Assembly (NCBI RefSeq): GCF_020164535.1
Contig: NZ_JAIQZC010000005.1
Location: forward strand, 186,001 to 250,000
DNA from: Psychroflexus montanilacus
GTDB lineage: Bacteria; Bacteroidota; Bacteroidia; Flavobacteriales; Flavobacteriaceae
DNA: 64,000 nt
Reading direction: 5' to 3'
Shown here: positions 56,501 through 64,000 of the stretch, in pieces
Numbering within the stretch: position 1 is the first letter of the stretch
Layout of the letters: each line of letters starts with the position of its first letter
Program-made: the position numbers and the translations under genes
Notes under the pieces: model-generated
Told to the model about the DNA's origin: nothing
The model's input: the letters and a program-made list of their open reading frames with translations, nothing else
Databases searched by the model: none

Positions 56501-58013
56501 TTTTTCAATTCCTAGATTACAGTCCTTTAATGGTATCTTTCTTATATTTTTAACTGATTTAGCTAAGCGAGTTCGACAAAATATCTATATTCTTGCTATT
56601 CCTTTTTTTCAAAATAACTTATTCGAAAATTACGGCACTTACATATATGCTGGTATTATAGTGTTAGTTGTTCTTCAGTTTGTGTTTTCATACTTGTCCT
56701 ACAAAAAATTCAAATTTTCGATTCAGGAAGATGCTTTTCACCTGGATCATGGGGTGATCAAACTCAGCCACGTAGAAATTCCTTTTGAAAGGATTCAGAA
56801 TATCAACCTTCAGCAAAATGTTCTCCAGCAAATCTTAAACGTTGTTGGATTTCAAATTGAAACAGCTGGAGAAGGTACAGCTGAGATTAAAATTAAAGCG
56901 CTGGATAAGGATTTTGCAAACCAACTTAAAGCAAAATTAATCGAAGAAAAAAATAAGATTCAAACTGATGTTTCTAGTGCCGAGGAAATTGATATGTTGG
57001 GTTCTAATGCTGAAGATACAGATGAGACAAAGCATTCAAAACTATTTCAACTTGATTTTAAAACTTTAGTGAAAGTAGGAGTGAGTTCAAATTTGTTTAA
57101 AGGGGTAGGCTTACTGATCGCTTTTTTTGCTTACCTCTATAATTTTGTCATGGATTTTTTGACACAGATTTACGATTTAAATCTCGAAGAGGATTTTAAA
57201 AACAGAATACCTGAGACGCTTACTTTCATTACAGTTTTAATTTTAGGTATCCTCATACTTGGTTTTCTTGTTACTGTATTGACAACAGTTTTTAAATATT
57301 TTGATTTAAAGATTGTGAAAAATCAGCAAAACTATGAAGTAGAATATGGGTTATTCAAAAAAGTGAATAAAGTAATCAAGAAGAGTAAAACTCAAATTTT
57401 TGAAATCAGATCGAACCCCATCAAGAATGCCTTTCATATAAAAAGTGTTTATGTAAGTCAGGCTTCATCTCATCAGGTTACGGAAAAACAAAAAATAGGA
57501 CTTGTAGGCCTGTCAGATGAAAATTTACACACCCTTTTTAAATCATTGTTTCAACTTGAATTTAAAACCTTGATCTTTGATATAACTCAGTCTCAGAAAC
57601 GATTATTTTTCAGATATTTTTACAAAAACCTGATTCTGATGTTAGGTTTATCTGTTGCAGCTTACATTATTTATTTCAATTGGGTGAGCATAGTAGGCCT
57701 AAGTCTATTATTTCTAGGATTATCCTTATTGGCCATGTTGAAAGTCAAGAAAAGTAATATTGGGTTAAATTCAAATCTGATATCCATAAGAAAAGGATCT
57801 ATAGATACAAAATTCAAATTTATCGAGATTCATAAACTCCAGTCAGTGAGTTTAAGTAGGAATGTTTTTCAACAACATAATGGACATGCAGATTTAGTAT
57901 TGGAAACTGCTTCTGGGACGGTGACGGTAGAGTATTTAAAACATAAAGAAGCCATTCAGCTTCTAAATTATTTGATTTTTAAAGTTGAATCTACCGAAAA
58001 AGACTGGATTTAA
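56487..58013 (+). CDS. Large membrane protein with repeated bacterial PH domains (YdbT-like)
   Basis: The 508-residue protein has three units, each made of a pair of membrane helices and a bPH2 domain: about 40-160 (IPFERIQNINLQQNVLQQIL), 200-360 (KSKTQIFEIRSNPIKNAF) and 375-500 (IEIHKLQSVSLSRNVFQQH). YdbT proteins are the partners of YdbS. It ends 2 bases before the convergent PAS gene. Confidence 0.87.
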   Translation: MSQIDFSIPRLQSFNGIFLIFLTDLAKRVRQNIYILAIPFFQNNLFENYGTYIYAGIIVLVVLQFVFSYLSYKKFKFSIQEDAFHLDHGVIKLSHVEIPFERIQNINLQQNVLQQILNVVGFQIETAGEGTAEIKIKALDKDFANQLKAKLIEEKNKIQTDVSSAEEIDMLGSNAEDTDETKHSKLFQLDFKTLVKVGVSSNLFKGVGLLIAFFAYLYNFVMDFLTQIYDLNLEEDFKNRIPETLTFITVLILGILILGFLVTVLTTVFKYFDLKIVKNQQNYEVEYGLFKKVNKVIKKSKTQIFEIRSNPIKNAFHIKSVYVSQASSHQVTEKQKIGLVGLSDENLHTLFKSLFQLEFKTLIFDITQSQKRLFFRYFYKNLILMLGLSVAAYIIYFNWVSIVGLSLLFLGLSLLAMLKVKKSNIGLNSNLISIRKGSIDTKFKFIEIHKLQSVSLSRNVFQQHNGHADLVLETASGTVTVEYLKHKEAIQLLNYLIFKVESTEKDWI

Positions 58014-58015
58014 AC

Positions 58016-58492
58016 TTAATTCAAATGAGATTCATTTTCAAGAGCAAGATAGTGCTCCACTTGCTGTTTTGAATTGGTAATAGGGAATATCTTAATTTCG
58101 CACATATATTCGCTCCCATCTTTTCTGTAATTGACCATGGAAGTTTCACAGATTGACTCTTTAGCAAGGTGTTCCTTGATGTTTTGTAAGGCTTCTTTAG
58201 AAGTTTTTTCTCCCTGAAGTAACTTTGGACTTTTGTCTTTTACAAAAGATAGACTATAACCAGTCATGTCTTTAAAACCATCATTTACCCAAATGATTTT
58301 TTGATTTTTATCGGTTACAACAATAGCCTTATATTCATTTTTGAAAAGAGTCTCTTCAATTTGAAAATCCCAGTTAAATTTTGATTGAAATTTATGAAGT
58401 CTTTCCACTTCTTGTTTCTTTCTCAAAGATTTGAGAAACTTATAAAAATATTCTGAATATATATCCCAAGATAACAGCGGTCCTCTTTTCAT
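58016..58492 (-). CDS. Single PAS domain protein, LOV-like but without photoactive Cys
   Basis: The 158-residue cytosolic protein has a helical N-terminal part and one PAS domain (about 45-155). FKDMTGYSLSFV, LLQGEKTSKEALQNIKEHL and NYRKDGSEYMCEIKIFPI follow the LOV pattern closely, but the GxNCRFLQG core reads KSPKLLQG, with Pro in place of the flavin-binding Cys. There is no output domain. It could be a redox or ligand sensor or a binding partner. Confidence 0.8.
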   Translation of the reverse strand: MKRGPLLSWDIYSEYFYKFLKSLRKKQEVERLHKFQSKFNWDFQIEETLFKNEYKAIVVTDKNQKIIWVNDGFKDMTGYSLSFVKDKSPKLLQGEKTSKEALQNIKEHLAKESICETSMVNYRKDGSEYMCEIKIFPITNSKQQVEHYLALENESHLN

Positions 58493-58580
58493 AGTCTTTT
58501 TTTATAATTGTTTGATTATCAAACCACAAAGTTAAATTTATATTTAGCTTACAGGGTTTTATAATCGTTATATTAAACAT

Positions 58581-58612
58581 AAAAAACCTTAGCAAATTTA
58601 ATGCTAAGGTTA
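58581..58612 (-). terminator. Terminator of the E1 dehydrogenase gene
   Basis: On the minus strand AACCTTAGCA, a 7-base loop and TGCTAAGGTT are followed by a T run. It lies 28 bases past the stop of the E1 gene. Confidence 0.88.
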
Positions 58613-58639
58613 TAAAATCTAATTTTTTTTCTTAAATGC

Positions 58640-61051
58640 TTACATCAATTCTGGATAGCTTTCAGGTTTAAACTCTCTCAATATACCGTATACTTTTTCA
58701 AACACATCTTCAGCAGAAGGTTTTGAAAAGTAATCACCATCAGTTCCATAAGCAGGCCTGTGTGCTTTTGCAGTAAGGGTCTGAGGTTTGCTGTCAAGAA
58801 ACCTGTAACCGTCCTGAACATCGATAATTTGCTGTAAAATAAATGCTGAAGCACCTCCTGGAACATCTTCATCTATAACTAACAATCTATTTGTTTTTTC
58901 AAGACTTTTTACGATGTCATGACCGAGATCGAATGGCAATAGAGATTGACAATCTATAATTTCCACATCAATATCAACTTCTTGTAATTCTTTAGCCGCT
59001 TGTTCGATGATTCTTAAAGTTGAACCGTAAGAAACAATAGTTAGGTCACTGCCCTCCCTTATGGTTTCCACTTTTCCTACCGGAGTTCTAAATTCTCCTA
59101 AGTTGCTAGGTTTTTTCTCCTTGAGTCTGTAACCATTTAAGCATTCTACAATAAGTGCTGGTTCATCACTCTCCAGCATCGTGTTATAGAAACCTGCCGC
59201 TTTTGTCATGTTTCTAGGTACTAAAACATTAACGCCTCTTATCAGGTTTAAGATTCCTCCCATCGGTGAACCTGAATGCCAGATGCCTTCTAGTCTGTGG
59301 CCACGTGTTCTTACGATCAATGGAGATTTTTGTTTGCCTTTCGTTCTATATGCTGTAGTGGCAAGGTCATCACTCATAATTTGCAAAGCATACAAAACAT
59401 AATCCAAATATTGAATTTCTGCAATTGGTCTTAAGCCTCTTAAGGACATGCCAATGCCCTGACCCAAAATAGTAGCCTCACGGATGCCGGTATCAGCAAC
59501 TCTTAATTTCCCATATTTTTCCTGAAGCCCTTCCAAACCTTGGTTCACATCACCAATTTCACCAGCGTCTTCTCCAAAAATTAAAGTTTCTGGACGAGTT
59601 TCAAAGATTTTATCGAAGTTGTCTCTCAAAATTACTCTGGCGTCTACATTTTCAGCATCATCAGCGTAAGATGGTTCAATAGCTTCTATATTAGTAGCTT
59701 TTCCATCATATTCACTCCACAAGTGACTGCTATAATCTGGTTGGGTTCTTTCAGTAAAGTCTTTAATCCACTGTATCAAAGCTGATTTAGCCTCAGACTG
59801 TTCTCCTCTTACATACCTTAATGCTTTTCTGGCTGTTGCTAAAATCACTGATTTTAAAGGCTCACCATTTTCTTTAAGCTCATTCACTAGAGAAGTGATA
59901 AAGTTTTTATTTTCAGATGAATTGGCGAGATCTGTCAATAACTTGATGACTGTTTTATTTTCAGTCTTAGCAGTCTTACCAAAAGCAGTCCAGGCTGCTT
60001 TCTTGCCATCTCTAACCTCTTTTTTGATGCTTTTTTCAAGTTCAGTTAATTCTTCATCTGTAGAAAAGCCATTGGAAATCATCCACTCTCGCATCTTTGT
60101 ATTACAATCGTGCTCTTTTTCCCATTGTAATCTATCATCACTTTTATAGCGTTCATGAGATCCAGAAGTAGAATGACCTTGAGGCTGAGTTACTTCAACC
60201 ACATGAATCAAAACAGGAACATGTTGTTCTCTTGCAATATTTTCAGCTTTCTCATAAGCCTCGATCAAGGCCGGATAGTCCCAGGCTTTAACGACGATTA
60301 TTTCATAACCGTTGGTATCGTTTTCTTTTTGAAATCCTTTTAGAATTTCAGATATATTTTCTTTTGTAGTTTGGTGTCTGGCGTGAACAGAAATCCCGTA
60401 ATCATCATCCCAAACGTTAATCACCATTGGGACTTGCATCACACCAGCGGCATTGAAGGTTTCCCAAAAATGGCCTTCACTTGTACTGGCATTACCAATA
60501 GTTCCCCAGGCGATTTCATCACCGTTTTTGGAGAAGTTTTCGGCATCAATGCCCTCTACATTTCTGTAAATTTTAGACGCTTGTGCAAGACCGAGTAAAC
60601 GTGGCATTTGCCCGGCAGTAGGAGAGATATCCGCACTAGAGTTCTTTTGTTCAGTCAAGTTTTTCCAGCTTCCATCTTCATTCAGACTATGCGTCATAAA
60701 GTGACCACCCATCTGTCTACCTCCAGACATAGGTTCGTCCTCAAGATTGGTGTTGGCGTAAAGACCTGCAAAAAACTGTTCAATAGTCAATTCTCCAATC
60801 GCCATCATAAAGGTTTGATCTCTATAATACCCTGACCGAAAATCTCCGTTTCTGAATGATTTTGCCCAGGCCAATTGAGGAACCTCTTTGCCGTCCCCAA
60901 AAATTCCAAATTTCGCTTTACCAGTCAATACTTCTCGTCTTCCTAGCAAACTACATTCTCTACTGGTTACCGCTATTCTATAATCTTCTAGGACTTGTGT
61001 TTTAAACTCATCAAAGGAAAGATCTTCTTTTTTCTGAACTTTATCTTGCAT
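58640..61051 (-). CDS. Fused alpha+beta E1 component of a 2-oxoacid dehydrogenase
   Basis: The 803-residue protein joins the E1 alpha half (about 1-380: FRSGYYRDQTFMMAIGE, SADISPTAGQMPRLLGLAQA, GNASTSEGHFWETFNAAGV) and the E1 beta half (about 465-803: GEDAGEIGDVNQGLEGLQEKYG, DTGIREATILGQGIGM, VPGGASAFI). It decarboxylates a 2-oxoacid with thiamine diphosphate, most likely branched-chain oxoacids. The usual GDG at the start of the ThDP motif reads IGN, while the end retains NVWDDDYGIS. No E2 or E3 gene is adjacent, so these are encoded elsewhere. Confidence 0.9.
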   Translation of the reverse strand: MQDKVQKKEDLSFDEFKTQVLEDYRIAVTSRECSLLGRREVLTGKAKFGIFGDGKEVPQLAWAKSFRNGDFRSGYYRDQTFMMAIGELTIEQFFAGLYANTNLEDEPMSGGRQMGGHFMTHSLNEDGSWKNLTEQKNSSADISPTAGQMPRLLGLAQASKIYRNVEGIDAENFSKNGDEIAWGTIGNASTSEGHFWETFNAAGVMQVPMVINVWDDDYGISVHARHQTTKENISEILKGFQKENDTNGYEIIVVKAWDYPALIEAYEKAENIAREQHVPVLIHVVEVTQPQGHSTSGSHERYKSDDRLQWEKEHDCNTKMREWMISNGFSTDEELTELEKSIKKEVRDGKKAAWTAFGKTAKTENKTVIKLLTDLANSSENKNFITSLVNELKENGEPLKSVILATARKALRYVRGEQSEAKSALIQWIKDFTERTQPDYSSHLWSEYDGKATNIEAIEPSYADDAENVDARVILRDNFDKIFETRPETLIFGEDAGEIGDVNQGLEGLQEKYGKLRVADTGIREATILGQGIGMSLRGLRPIAEIQYLDYVLYALQIMSDDLATTAYRTKGKQKSPLIVRTRGHRLEGIWHSGSPMGGILNLIRGVNVLVPRNMTKAAGFYNTMLESDEPALIVECLNGYRLKEKKPSNLGEFRTPVGKVETIREGSDLTIVSYGSTLRIIEQAAKELQEVDIDVEIIDCQSLLPFDLGHDIVKSLEKTNRLLVIDEDVPGGASAFILQQIIDVQDGYRFLDSKPQTLTAKAHRPAYGTDGDYFSKPSAEDVFEKVYGILREFKPESYPELM

Positions 61052-61224
61052 TTTTTCAATTTTTCGACTCTCGCGAATATACTAAATTTCGGTGAGTATT
61101 TTGACTTTCTCTAAATCCAGGAAATGAATTTTTCGTAATTAATTTTAATTATAAAAGCTATTTCTCAAAATATGTCAATTTATATGAGATTATATTGCTG
61201 ATCTATCAATAAAAGCATTTAAAG

Positions 61225-61255
61225 CTATACCATATTCTTTGAGAACATGGCATAG
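61225..61255 (-). terminator. Weak hairpin after sbcC
   Basis: CTATACCAT and ATGGCATAG pair at 8 of 9 positions just past the sbcC stop. Only a short T run follows on the minus strand, so this is tentative. Confidence 0.4.
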
Positions 61256-61262
61256 TTAAACT

Positions 61263-64000
61263 TTAGCCAATAACTTTCAACTGACTGTAGCCCTGGGCAT
61301 TTCTATCCAATACAATCTGAGTTTGTATCCGCTCTTTTAAAGTGCTTACGTGACTTATAATGCCAATGGTTTTGTTACTTTCGGCCTGCAGTTTTTCCAG
61401 AGTATCCAGAGTCACATCCAGGGTTTCAGGATCCAGAGTTCCAAAGCCTTCGTCGATAAATAAACTATTAATTTCTACATTTCTGGAAGCCAAATCAGAC
61501 AAGCCAAGAGCCAAAGCCAAACTCATCAAAAAGGTTTCACCTCCAGACAAGGTCTTTACAGATCGGCGCATGCCACCCATATGATGGTCGATCACATAAA
61601 GCTGATCTTTATCTTCATTTGGAAGGTAGCGATCCAACTCATAGCGGTCATTCAGGTGCTTTAGACGCTTGTTTCCCAGGTGGATTAAGCGTTGTAAACT
61701 CAAGTCTTGAGCAAATTTATTAAACTCAGTTCCAGTAGCATCACCAATCAATTTATTCAAGATCTCCCACTTTCTGTTAGCTTTTTGTTCTTCTGCAATG
61801 CTTTCTTCAATCCTTTTGAGTTCCGAGAGCAAGTCGCTGTTATTCTTCAATTGCCTATTGAATTCCTCCAGGTCTTTTTTCGTGTTTTCAAAAGTTTTGG
61901 ATAAGTCTGCTATAGCCAGTTCAGCCTCATTTTTGTTGGTAAAAAATTCAAATTTTAAGTTTTCAATCTGGGCTTTGATGCCTTTTAATTTTTCCTTCTG
62001 AATTTGGATTCGTTCGCTTAATTCATTGTACTGTTGGCTTAGTGCCTGGTAGTCTGCCGACTTCATGCGAGATGAATTGGCTTCAGAAATACTTGAAAAT
62101 GCACTGGCTTTTATTTTAGGCTCTAAGTTCGCCTGAAGTTGTAGCCGTTTGCTTTCAACACGACTTAAGTTTTCTTTCTCGTTGCTTAGTGATTTCCTAG
62201 TTGAGGATAAATTCGAATTTAAAGTGATCCAGTTTTTCTTCAATTCTGAAACCAAATCATTCAAATTTTCTCCAGCATACAAAGCCGTCATTTCAGCCTT
62301 CAACTGACGTCCCTTTTCTTTGATCTGATGAAGTTCATCCAACACACTTATAGCATTTTCTAAAGCCTGAATTTCTGCCTGAAGCTGTTTGGTTGTTTCA
62401 AGGTTTTCAATCTCTCGATTTGTGGAAAGTTCTATATCTGCAAGTGTTTTTCCTTGGAGTTGAGAAAGAACAAACTCAAAGTGTTTAGCGAAAGCCTCTT
62501 TTCTTTGGGCTAGATTAAGCTTTAAACTTTCAGACTCAGCTTCCTGTTCTTCAACTCGTTCTGTTTTAAGATGTTGCTGAGCTTTTAGAGTTTCAATAGC
62601 TTTGGAAAGCATCTGAAGTTCATCTTTCTTAGTTTTCAGCGTTTTGTCCAGTTCAGAATCCAGTGCTGGTTTATGTTCCGCATAAGGATGGCTTTTAGAT
62701 CCGCAAACCGGGCAAGGCTCGTTTTCTAAGAGTTGTTTTCTAAGGTCTTCCACCTCTAGTCTTAGGTTTTGATTTTCCTTTTCAGTTTCCAGATGGATTA
62801 CCTCTTTTTTAAGGATTTCGAAAGCTGTTTCTTTTTCTGAAATCAATTTTGGAAATTTAGCCAGCGCTTCTTTATCCAACTTGATTTGTTCGTTGAGCTT
62901 GGCAGACCTTTGTTCTAATTCAGTTAATGATTTTTCCTCATGTTTAGCCTCCTTGATTTGATTCAACAACTGATTTTTAGCCTTGATACTTTCATCTAAA
63001 CTTGTATCGTCTTCAAACTGAATAGCAAAACCTTCAACTTTTTGTTTTGAAACTTTCAATTTGTCCTGAAGTTCACTTCTAAAATCAGGGATAGTTTGTG
63101 TTTTGAATTTCAAATCCAAAACTTCCAGTTCTCTATTCAGAATTTCAAGTTTGGATTTATAGTCACTGAGCTTTATTTGCTTTTGGCTCTCAAGGTTTTG
63201 ATAGGTAGCAAGCAATTCATCTAAGCCTTTCTCAATTTCATTTTCTTCAGTTTCAGTCTTAAGCAGTTCCTCAACCTTACTTTTCACATCTTCAATTTGA
63301 GCCTGAAGTTGAGCCTGCTCTTGTTCTAAACTTCCAATTTTTTCAACCTGACTTTCCTTTTTTTCTGCTAGAGCATTATATTCGAGCAATTCTTCTTCAA
63401 AAGCTAATGTTTTAGAATGCTTGCTTAATTTTTCAGCATTTTTGCTTTGAAATTCCTCAAAATCAAGTTGGTACTGCTTAAGTTTTTTGGATTCAGCTTG
63501 GAGTTCCTGATCTAGCGTTTCCTTGGTTTTAAGTTGATCAAAGTCTTTTTCATAGCGAGAAAGCTTAAGCTTTTGTGCTTGCTCAAGTTTTTCAAGCTCA
63601 ACTTTGTTTTTCTGCTTATGATGAAGGTCTTCTTCACTTAAAAGCTTTAGCTTCAGATCTTCCATCAAGGTTTTTTGACTAGAGATTTTAGACTTTAAAG
63701 CATTATGTTTTTCAAAAACTTTTCTTCCAATTTGTCTGTAAATAGACGTATTGGTGATTTTTTCTAAAAGCTCACTTCGCTCTTTTTCGTTAGATTTTAG
63801 TAAGGTTGCAAATTCACCCTGAGACAATAAAACAGACTTCACAAATTGATCGTAGGACAAACCGATTAGTCGCTCGATTTCTTCTCTATTTTCAGATTTC
63901 TTTTCACTAAAGGATTTTTCAATTTGTGCATCCCATAGATCCAAGTCGTATTCTCTTAATCCCCCCTTTTTCTTTGACGAAATCGACCAGGTAGCCACAA
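61263..64000 (-). CDS. sbcC: Exonuclease subunit SbcC, C-terminal part (runs off window)
   Basis: SbcC is the SMC/Rad50-like ATPase that works with the SbcD nuclease on DNA hairpins and ends. The visible 912 codons start inside the N-terminal head (LSYDQFVKSVLLSQGEFATLL), go through long coiled coils around the zinc hook CPVCGSKSHP, and end in the ABC signature LSGGETFLMSLALALGLSD, Walker B LFIDEGFGTLD and the His switch ISHV. The Walker A region and about 100 residues lie beyond the window. The GTG near 63998 is an internal valine and not a start. Confidence 0.94.
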   Translation of the reverse strand, partial: VATWSISSKKKGGLREYDLDLWDAQIEKSFSEKKSENREEIERLIGLSYDQFVKSVLLSQGEFATLLKSNEKERSELLEKITNTSIYRQIGRKVFEKHNALKSKISSQKTLMEDLKLKLLSEEDLHHKQKNKVELEKLEQAQKLKLSRYEKDFDQLKTKETLDQELQAESKKLKQYQLDFEEFQSKNAEKLSKHSKTLAFEEELLEYNALAEKKESQVEKIGSLEQEQAQLQAQIEDVKSKVEELLKTETEENEIEKGLDELLATYQNLESQKQIKLSDYKSKLEILNRELEVLDLKFKTQTIPDFRSELQDKLKVSKQKVEGFAIQFEDDTSLDESIKAKNQLLNQIKEAKHEEKSLTELEQRSAKLNEQIKLDKEALAKFPKLISEKETAFEILKKEVIHLETEKENQNLRLEVEDLRKQLLENEPCPVCGSKSHPYAEHKPALDSELDKTLKTKKDELQMLSKAIETLKAQQHLKTERVEEQEAESESLKLNLAQRKEAFAKHFEFVLSQLQGKTLADIELSTNREIENLETTKQLQAEIQALENAISVLDELHQIKEKGRQLKAEMTALYAGENLNDLVSELKKNWITLNSNLSSTRKSLSNEKENLSRVESKRLQLQANLEPKIKASAFSSISEANSSRMKSADYQALSQQYNELSERIQIQKEKLKGIKAQIENLKFEFFTNKNEAELAIADLSKTFENTKKDLEEFNRQLKNNSDLLSELKRIEESIAEEQKANRKWEILNKLIGDATGTEFNKFAQDLSLQRLIHLGNKRLKHLNDRYELDRYLPNEDKDQLYVIDHHMGGMRRSVKTLSGGETFLMSLALALGLSDLASRNVEINSLFIDEGFGTLDPETLDVTLDTLEKLQAESNKTIGIISHVSTLKERIQTQIVLDRNAQGYSQLKVIG

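Noticed and set aside
63996-63998. GTG as start of sbcC
   Set aside because: The frame continues past it to the window edge, and the family needs the Walker A region upstream.

Overview
The window comes from a member of the Bacteroidota, most likely a marine Flavobacteriaceae. The signs are AT-rich DNA, a SusC/SusD starch locus, a surface amylase with a type IX secretion (Por) tail, genes without clear Shine-Dalgarno sequences, promoter boxes fitting TTG-N19-TAnnTTTG, a fused alpha+beta E1 dehydrogenase, DUF3810, and MenB of menaquinone synthesis. No rRNA, tRNA, CRISPR array, prophage or insertion sequence was seen.

Region 1 (1-14760) is mostly housekeeping and envelope genes: the start of purL (cut by the window edge), a DUF3810 membrane metalloprotease-like protein, two secreted amidohydrolase-fold proteins, recG, a small outer-membrane barrel, an MFS exporter and a secreted S15 peptidase. 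Its gaps hold several families of short inverted or direct repeats (7181-7444, 9773-9829, 14191-14364, 14455-14676).

Region 2 (14711-39380) is a starch/maltodextrin locus continuous with glycolysis. A minus-strand operon encodes the TonB-dependent importer SusC, lipoproteins SusD and SusE, and a T9SS-secreted GH13 amylase. Divergent from it lie a LacI-type regulator and a plus-strand operon: MFS maltose transporter, beta-phosphoglucomutase, GH65 maltose phosphorylase, GH97 alpha-glucosidase and two more GH13 enzymes. Then follow pfkA, gapA, a BadF-type sugar kinase and pgi. The set could take starch from the cell surface to 1,3-bisphosphoglycerate, apart from aldolase and triose-phosphate isomerase. 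Shared DNA boxes upstream of susC, the transporter and pfkA suggest common control.

Region 3 (39473-51318) has comM, a DUF4139/MuiA-like protein carrying an inserted SusC-type regulatory domain, the 5-oxoprolinase genes pxpABC, an aldehyde dehydrogenase, a plugless outer-membrane barrel, a divergent PiT-like permease and a YtcJ-like lipoprotein amidohydrolase.

Region 4 (51311-64000) has a methyltransferase, a YkgJ cysteine-cluster protein, a divergent pair that looks like cysteine sulfinate decarboxylase and eukaryote-like cysteine dioxygenase (a hypotaurine pathway), menB, a SPOR-like/PH/PH membrane operon, a LOV-like PAS protein without the photoactive cysteine, the fused E1 dehydrogenase and sbcC (cut by the window edge).
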